Of a stretch of DNA of 64,000 nt, positions 56,164 through 64,000 are shown in pieces. Source of the stretch: Centroberyx gerrardi (taxonomy: Eukaryota; Chordata; Actinopteri; Beryciformes; Berycidae); assembly GCF_048128805.1 (NCBI RefSeq), contig NC_135997.1, positions 27,070,315-27,134,314 of the forward strand, in the 5' to 3' direction. Every line of letters starts with the position of its first letter. The stretch's first letter is position 1. The notes below the pieces were generated by a model, which had not been told where the DNA came from, ran no database searches, and saw only the letters and a list, made by a program, of their open reading frames with translations. Position numbers and translations under genes: made by a program.

Positions 56164-56863
56164 CAAATACTATCAGTAATTGATTGTTATACCATTAAAA
56201 AATTAGAAAACCATTGCAATATGATATTTTGGCCATGTTGCCCAGCTCTGGCCTAAGTAAGTTAGAAGCGAAGTAGCCTTTGGAGTATGCTATTCCACTA
56301 TCAAGTGTTAGATAATATCCACCCACTGCACAACGTTTCGCCTGCCCATGCATCAGAGAGATGCAGGCTTGTGTGTTGTGAGTTTGTCTTGTGTGACAGG
56401 ATTTTCAATTGGATGCTCAATACTAACAACACTGTTTGCGTTGTTAGGGGGGGAAGAGGGGGTTTGCTGGATAGGGAGATGTTTCAGCCCTACATCCAGT
56501 CCAAATCCATTGCATACTACTTTTTGCAGGTGCGCAGCTGTCTCATCTACTGCTTGTTGAATGCAATTTCAATTTTGTACACCTAAACCCAATAGCCTAT
56601 TTTCTCAGCAGAGTAGAATAAGCAGCCAGGCCCCACCCAGAGGGAAGAGGCTAGTGGGTTTGTAGATGAGAGAGGGGGCTTCTAGCATGGGAAATCTCAC
56701 CCATGTCTCCTGGGAAACCAATTTAGGCTTAGCTTGTGGCCAGCTATTTGCCCCTCAGTCAAATATTCCCAGTGAGATGCATGAGCGCTTGTACACTACA
56801 TAGTTGATCACATAAAACTTGAATCAAGGCTACCATGAAACTCTCATGTAATGTGATACTTTA

Positions 56864-57050
56864 GTCTTTATTAATCCCTGTAGGAAACTCTTTTCACTTG
56901 TCCTTTTCCATAAGGAGGTCACACTACAGGTCAGCTACAGAACAGCAAAACCTGGATCTGGTAGGGATTCAATAACTTGCTCAAGGACATTGCAGCGTGG
57001 TCCTCTGGTTAAAACATGGTTTCCTTACTCACTCTGCCACCCTGCTGCCC
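56864..57050. mobile_element. LINE-like inverted fragment
   Basis: The text GATACTTTAGTCTTTATTAA and CCCTGTAGGAAACTC resembles the common fish repeat that reads 'gatactttattgatccc..ggggaaa'. It continues to CTGCCACCCTGCTGCCC. There is no frame. Confidence 0.45.
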
Positions 57051-59103
57051 TAAGTAGGCCTATTGTTATGATACTTGTGGTTATTTTGTCAAAGTATTGT
57101 AGATATGCTCTCTTCAAGCCCTCAGTGGTAGAGGAGACCAATCCTACCCTTCTTTGCTAATTGGTCTCTGTGTTTCCTAAATACCTGCATGTTATTGGAC
57201 TTTCTGGTGTATTTTGCTTGATTTTCCCATGTTAAAAAAACAGTCATGCTGGCTGCATGACTAAGCCTAAATCTTTTCTACTTCCACGGCAACTCCATAT
57301 CCTGTGTGACTGCCTGAGGTGGAAGAGAAAATTCTTACTTTTGTCCTGGCTAAAAATACAGCACCCCAGTGGTTGGCATGCTGCAGAACCTGCGACCTCA
57401 GTACACAGCCTGCTCAATATAGGCTGAGGGAAGCGTTTCCGTCCCCATAGGTTGCCACCAGCCTTTCATGAATGGAACTGACGTCAGAGCCTTTTATCAC
57501 GGCTCTCACTTGTTGAAACCCACTGGTTGGGCACGCTAAACACACTGGAGGGGATATCTGAGCTAGTTCTGTTTGCTTTCAGTCCGTTACTGAAAGGCAT
57601 CTGTGGTTTGGAGAAAGGCTCTGATTAGGTCACATCAGAGGTCAATGTTTTTATTTATCAGACTTCAGTGTCTTAAAGTCCTTTGCTTTCCCTGATGAGA
57701 GTTGCAGTGATAAGTAAAAATATTAAGTCTATATTCTTTTTTTCTTTTTTGGGGTAATGCATCATATCAGTATTTGAGTGAGGCAAGGGCACTGATGTTG
57801 AAATGTGGGCTTACAAAGGCGACACAGACCTGTTTGGTCCTCAAGCATGTCCTTTGTTCGAGCAGCCTGTCTGCTATTTTTATTGGAGCCATAAGCTACT
57901 TACAATGTCTGTTATGACATTACAGGTTGGCCTAATATTATCCAGCCTGTTAGCCAACTGCATTAGCCTGTTGACTGCTATGAGTATTAATTTGTTTTCC
58001 TTTATATTCAGTGAGCCACCACAGCAAGCCACTACTGCTAGAAATGGTAAAATCTACAAAAAAAATTATCTCAGTTTCACTCCAAACTGTACATAAACGG
58101 TGCTTTTATCATAACTAAGTAACCAAGTAAAAGTATTTTTAGTGCTGGCACCCACAGTAGAACCAAAAATGGGACCAAAACAGGGATAGTTGTGGAAACA
58201 AAACCAAAAAATACCCCCAACCATCACTCCTGCAGCTGCCTGCAAAACAATTCCAGAGGAAACACTGGGTATTGGTGACTAAAAATCCATGCTTGCTGTT
58301 GATATTAAATCATAGCCAAGGCCTATATTTTTCTCCTCTTCTCACAGTCATGCAGCTGCATGTGTGAGTGTGTGTTTTTTCTGTGTTGGTATGGGGAGGC
58401 CGGAGCCTGCCACAATACTCTCCTTGTGTTCTGTGGGCAAGAGGAGCCTGGCTCAGCTCCTGTCACACAGTTGCTCGCGGCACTTGTCCTGTCATTTGGC
58501 TTGACCTCCTCGACCTGTCTGCTGATTCTGAGACTTCACTATAGCTTATCTGCCCTATGGAATGTCTTAAGCGGACCCGCTCTTACCAAATAGACATAGT
58601 CCTTGTCTTGCTTCTTGCTTTTCAAACCTGAATGTGTGCATCTTTTATTTATATAGGCTATACTTAACTCTACAGAATGACTTTTTGAGAAGACATTTTA
58701 CAATGTACTGTTGGTTTTCCTGACCTGCTTTTTTTGTGCTCGTTTGAACCCACATTAAGAGGGTTCTGGGGAAATGCATTCCTTTGCTTCATTGGCAACA
58801 GATGTAGAGGAGGAAATTTTTTTCTTTGAGCTGAACCTTTTGGAGTGTCTAAAAACGGTGTGGTGTGGAGTGTAGGGCAGCTGTTTTGCCCGTGGAGGCT
58901 GAAATAGACTTCATGAGGGAGCTAATGCCGGGCCTTTGGCTGGAGCGTCAGAGGGCCTGTCTGTGCCTCACAGCGGCAGATGGATAAGGAGCTGTCAGCA
59001 TGGGTAACAGCTGCCCCATCCACAGCTATTAAGCTACCTAGCTGTGATGTGACAGAGCCAAACGGATGGGGCTGCATATCCAAAATGACTGCTATCGGTA
59101 CCA

Positions 59104-59433
59104 TGGGCGACAGTAGCCTAGAGGTTAGAGAAGCAGGCTTGTGACTGCAAGGTTTGCTGGTTCAAATCCCCTGACCCGTTGGGAAATCTGAGTGGGGAAA
59201 GTGAATGAAAATAACAAAAACAAAAGCTTACCAACATCTTCCATCGAGGTGCCCTTGAGCAAGGACACTTATCTGCTCCAGCGGAGCTGCTCAGTGCCTA
59301 ATAGTAGAAGGCTGTGGTTGCACTGGGAACCTTCCCAGGTGTGAATGTGTGAATGAATGCAAAGCAGGGTGTTGCTGAAAAGGAGTATACATGCTCATTT
59401 AGCTTTCCCTGGATAAATAAGTAAAAAAAAAAA
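59104..59433 (+). mobile_element. full-length tRNA-derived SINE (family A reference copy)
   Basis: A tRNA-like head carries an A-box (GTAGCCTAGAGGTTAGAGAA) and an intact B-box (GGTTCAAATCC) near 59159-59169. The body has GTGCCCTTGAGCAAGGACAC, GCGGAGCTGCTCAGTGCC and CAGGTGTGAATGTGTGAATG, and the tail has TTGCTGAAAAGGAGTATACA. It ends in an A-run after GGATAAATAAGT. It is the most complete member of the family in the window. Confidence 0.8.
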
Positions 59434-60571
59434 GCGTTTTTTGGTATAAGCATCAATGTTTAAGGTATTGAAAACATTGAAAAGTTTCGAAGCTATTTAA
59501 ACAAGAGTTCCACTTTTCTTATTTTTTATTTGTATTGAGGAAATCAACTAAGTATGGTCTGAATCTATTTAGAAAAGCAGTTGGCATGTGTAATTGTTCC
59601 ACAGATTAATTTACTCTGTTGTGTAATGAAATGTATTCTCATTCAACAAAAGAGAGTTGTTGAAAACGTTTGAGAGCTGGTGTTGAAACTGGTCTCGGCA
59701 AAAAATCTCGACGTTTCCCAGCCCCACATTGACAAAACTTATCAGAGGTGAATGGCCTCATCCGCCTACCTGCACTTCCCAAGTTGCCATCTTACCCCTT
59801 CCCTCTTACCCCCTCCCTCTGGGCATACAGCTGCCGCTGTATGGCCAGAGGTTTGCACAGACAGGTAAATCATACTTGGGAGCTTGACGTTTTTGTAACT
59901 GGCGACAGAGAGCTCGCCCCAGGAAACCTAAGCCCTCTTCCTGTTGAAGTTGAGCAACTGAGATGCGCGGTGAGTGGGGAAGTAGAGCTAACATTAGCCC
60001 TGAGCAGGCCCTGCTGAAGGAAGGACATTAAACTGGGCTGGCGCAGTGCCAGTGCAGACCGAGGGACTCTCCTATCACATGTGTTTGTTTGGGTGCAATC
60101 TCTAATACGATGTGCCCTGCAACAGGAGGCTGGCAGCCAGTGGAGCTACACTGAGAAGCCAGCAGGCCTCATTAATATTCATGCTGTGTCTGCTTCTCTA
60201 GGGACAACCTCTGCTTGCAGAGTTTTATATCCAGGCAGGAAATGTAGACCACATACTCTCTAATAAAGGTACATAGATACATTTTATCGGTCAAGAACTT
60301 AATTTCACCTACTACCAAACTTAATGGTTATGATTATGCTTAGTTTGCTTTATAACCACATGAAGTTACAATAAAATAATAAATAAATGAGAGAAAAGAA
60401 ACCATGTAGGAGGAGCCAATGAAATCCAGAGGGCTTATTAGTTGAATGTAGTTTATTTGCACAGACATAAAACATAGTGATGAGAAAGCATAACGTCATA
60501 AAATTTGATAATAAAAAGATCAGGAAGAAGAAATTCAAGATAAAGCAAAGACACAACTATTGAATTACACC

Positions 60572-60595
60572 CCCACCACCACCACCACCACCACT
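60572..60595. repeat. (CAC)n microsatellite
   Basis: About eight CAC/ACC trinucleotides in non-coding sequence. Confidence 0.85.
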
Positions 60596-61267
60596 AAAAA
60601 GTATCTAAAACACAAATTATGATAAAATAACACAAATTGAATGAACAAGTTGGCCTGTTGTGTTCTGTGTGGTGGCCTCAGTGACCTGTTTAGCCTTCTT
60701 CCACTCCCTCCATACATTTCTGTTACTTGTTCTTTGGCCCAACAGTGTGAAAGTGTCAGAACTAGATTGGTTGGCTCCAGGCTAGCCAGGCTCAGGTTTC
60801 CTGTTTACCTCTCCGACGCTAATATCCTATTAACTGTGTCAACTAGCAAGCATTGTGGGGCATCTGGCAGGTTCTCACAGTGGCTGTAATCCCTGGGATT
60901 TAGATGCCGGGCTATTGCACTAGTTAGATGCTCTCTCAAACGCCACTAAGTAACAAGTAGACTGTTCGCATGAACTATCCCCCCTGCATATGCAAATGCA
61001 AAAAACTCCATCCTAGTGTCAGTCCCTAAGAATCAAAGAGCAAGGGCTTCTTTTTAAATTCACCATTTCGCACTGACGTCCAACAATCATGCAGGGAGAA
61101 ATCCATAATAGAAGAGAGAGAGATACCAATTTCTCCACCAACAGTAGCCTCAGCAGACCATATTGCAATGTAGCCACAGCTTGCATCTTTGCAGATCTGT
61201 TGTCGGTAGTGTGTGAAATACTATGCCCTCTTCGACAGCTTTTTTGTAATTTGAACAACCGGGCACA

Positions 61268-61390
61268 GCACTAGGGCTCGGTACTGAAGATTGGTGCTTT
61301 CTTGGCACCGACTGAATCAGATTGGTACTACACCAAAACATTTTTAAATATTCAGTGCCAAAGTTCGGTTCTTTAATGGTTTATTTTACA
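61268..61390. mobile_element. DNA-element-like repeat fragment
   Basis: The words AGGGCTCGGTACTGAAGA and CAGTGCCAAAGTTCGGTTCT resemble a dispersed fish non-autonomous DNA element. No paired ends were resolved. Confidence 0.35.
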
Positions 61391-61774
61391 TAGTATTTCA
61401 TCCAGTCACCATACCTGTTCTTTTACTAAAGTGACTGATGATTGGCTTGCTAGGTAACTACTTGCCACATGCAGGAAAAACAAACTTGTCCAGGTGTCTC
61501 TCGGCTTACTCAAAGTAAATTTCTTTTTTAAATTATTTGTTAGGAAAAAGAGCTGTTAATGTGGTCAGAATGTTACATTGTTGTATCATTTCAGCCAAAG
61601 CAATCTACAAATAAAATTTGACTTTAATTTAAATGTGGTGTGAAAAATCAAGAGAATAAGTGTAAGGTGTGTTCATAGCTTGTAGCAATTTTGAACTAAA
61701 CTGAGTTTGGTGAACGGTTACACCCCTAATTTATAAGCAACCTTAGTTAACACAGCAGCTTTTTTTTTCGAGCT

Positions 61775-62095
<321 letters not shown>

Positions 62096-62784
62096 TGGGA
62101 AGCTTGTCTCTCTTGTTCCGTTCGTGAGGAGGTCACTGGTTTCCCTCGGCCCTGTCCCTCCTCTCTCTGGCCGGGGACCAATGATGGTGGAGTGATTTTG
62201 CCGGGCGCACCCCGCTGTTTGTGAAAGGAAGTGAGGTTTGAAGGTCAGGGGCACGTCAGCGATTAATATGGGTGCGTGATGGAATCTACGTACGTGTGGT
62301 CGGTATGCAGTCGCTTAGCGTATCCTGCAACAACAGCAGTGTCGCTGGCGTTATCCAGAGGAAAAGTGGGGACTGGTGTGTTTTTTTTTTTTCCCACGAG
62401 TTGCTTCTCCTCTCTCATCCCAGAACATTGACGCTTTCAGCATGGCACTGCGTGATAACAGTCTGAATGTTCCACTGTATGATATCCCTGCTGTGTAGGG
62501 TACTGCGTATCTAACAGATAAGTCTGTGATGTTGATGTTTTGTGTCCAGTGTATGGTGTGATACCATTGGGAGGATGTCTGTATCAACAACAATGCCCAC
62601 TAGTGCTCTACATGGCAATGGAACATGTTTAGTCTTTTTTTTTTCCTTTTGAAAGTTACACTTGTTGGCCTACTCTCTGTCAATGAACACTCATGAGAAA
62701 ACAGTGATTTAACTTTTATGGTAGTTGCGTTGTAACTTAAGCAGTTTAATGTAGGTTTTGTGCTACCATGTTTTTGTTTTTTCA

Positions 62785-62900
62785 ATCTGGTATCTGCAGG
62801 TCCTTAAGTATGAAAAGTCTTAAATAGTTTTGTGCTGCATGTCCACTTGGATTAATACAGTACAGGGTTAGTAGTACAATATGCAAAATATTTCTGGGCG
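62785..62900. mobile_element. decayed non-autonomous DNA element, copy 2
   Basis: The words GGTATCTGCAGGTCCTTAAG, AAAAGTCTTAAATA and TTAATACAGTACAGGGTTA match the order in 20108-20410. It is a shorter relic of the same family. Confidence 0.5.
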
Positions 62901-63032
62901 ACATGACCAAAAATATTTTTTCATATTGATCAATATTGATTATAATCACGATATACATTTAATAATGTTCAATTTAAAGTTTGATGAGTATTCTGCTTAG
63001 GACTAAAACCTGAAGAAACTAGAAAGTTTAAG

Positions 63033-63409
63033 TAGGGCTGGACAATAATTCAATATTATCGTTTATCGTCTTTCAGTGGAATCATATCGTGATGATATGA
63101 AGATAGATATGATGATATGATATGAAGATATTTTAATATCGTGACACATTTCTGCTGTCTAAATTGATGATGACAAGCAAACTTTACTTAAAAACTCTGA
63201 TAAAATGAGGTATGGTAGGAATATTATTTGAAAATTTCGGTTTTGTTTGACATCACACCTAACAGTACCATTCGGTTCAATGAGATGAACATTAATTTGA
63301 TTATTTAACGTGATTTTGCATACATGAGCCATATCGTGATATATATTGATATTGAGAAAAATCCTTATGATTATCATGATATTGATTTCAACCATATTGT
63401 CCAGCCCTA
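63033..63409. mobile_element. non-autonomous hAT-like element with AT-rich body
   Basis: The ends TAGGGCTGGACAATA and its complement (ATTGTCCAGCCCTA) are inverted. The body is rich in ATATCGTGAT words. The flanks AGTTTAAG and ATATTAAG match at six of eight bases and may be a decayed target duplication. No transposase remains. Confidence 0.7.
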
Positions 63410-64000
63410 ATATTAAGCATTTAACAGTACCAACATGGCTTTACATTCAGATTTCCTCAGCAAGGCAATACAAGCCAACCTATAACATAGGCTCCCTATG
63501 TTAGTCAACAAAAATAGGCAAGGAGGAAATTAACTGCTACAGTGTGACTCCTGTCACATCTAAATGCCTCGGTTTCAGACATCTCTGTCTTGTTTGTTGG
63601 GGTAGCATACTGAACACAAAATAAACTAAGGCACTCAGAGAGAGAAAACCACCAACAGCTGAACAATTCAACAACTTACCCAACCCAAAGATTTCATTCA
63701 TATCACTTAAATTTTATCTGAAGTTGACCTCTTGACCCTGAAAACATCCCCATAGGATTTGGAATCAAGTCTCTATCCCTCGCAATTTCTGTGTTATGGC
63801 TAAAAAATTATAATCCTCTAATGGCAGAAATCCCAGATCTGGATCACTACCAAAATCGAATCAATTGTTCCTTGGCCCAAGGCCGATCTTTCCACCAAAT
63901 TTAATGGAAATCAATTTGTAAGTGTTTGAGATATCCTGCTGACAGACAGTCTAACTAACATTGACAATAACATAACCTTGGTAACATATCCTCGCTGTGG

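Noticed and set aside
55850..56245. possible MITE with ends GGGCCTGGGTGCTATACTG and GCCCAGCTCTGGCC
   Set aside because: The ends are only weakly complementary and no target duplication is visible.
59748..60017. 89-residue plus-strand frame
   Set aside because: No family similarity and no clear splice context. Treated as chance.

Overview
This window is vertebrate nuclear DNA and almost certainly comes from a ray-finned fish (teleost). It carries two multi-exon genes with GT-AG introns, long CA/GT microsatellites, and many tRNA-derived SINE, hAT, piggyBac-type and Tc1/mariner-type fragments of the sort common in percomorph fish. I identified genes by reading translated exons against remembered vertebrate protein families. 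No database search was run, so the species is not determined.

Layout. (1) 1-906 is the promoter side and 5' UTR of the first gene. (2) 907-29304, plus strand, is wtip, an Ajuba/LIMD1-family three-LIM adaptor. Eight coding exons give an uninterrupted 712-residue model. Introns 1 (8.5 kb) and 2 (12 kb) are large and the last six exons lie within 6.3 kb. (3) 29305 to about 33410 is the probable long wtip 3' UTR, ending near an AATAAA at 33384. Three MITE insertions lie inside it. (4) About 33410-41310 is a gene-free gap of LINE/SINE debris and microsatellites. (5) 41625-49808, minus strand, is gpi (glucose-6-phosphate isomerase). Eighteen coding exons give an uninterrupted 553-residue model with all expected catalytic residues. 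(6) About 50.8-51.1 kb, just upstream of gpi, holds a decayed, collinear partial copy of the gpi exon 12 to intron 9 region. (7) About 51.6-52.7 kb is CpG-rich and may be a promoter, perhaps bidirectional. (8) 52.7-64.0 kb has no exon I can identify. It may be the first intron of an unseen gene or plain intergenic DNA, and it carries several mobile-element remnants.

The two genes are unrelated in function. wtip encodes a cytoplasmic/nuclear scaffold for cell junctions, Hippo and Wnt/PCP signalling and silencing bodies. gpi encodes the second enzyme of glycolysis. They are transcribed toward each other, and their proximity recalls human 19q13.11, where GPI, PDCD2L, UBA2 and WTIP are close. PDCD2L and UBA2 are not seen between them here. 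The most distinctive observations are the gpi exon relic, the three inverted-repeat elements in the wtip 3' UTR, and the 11-fold SPR(S/A/T)S motif array of Wtip. I found no clearly novel biological system.
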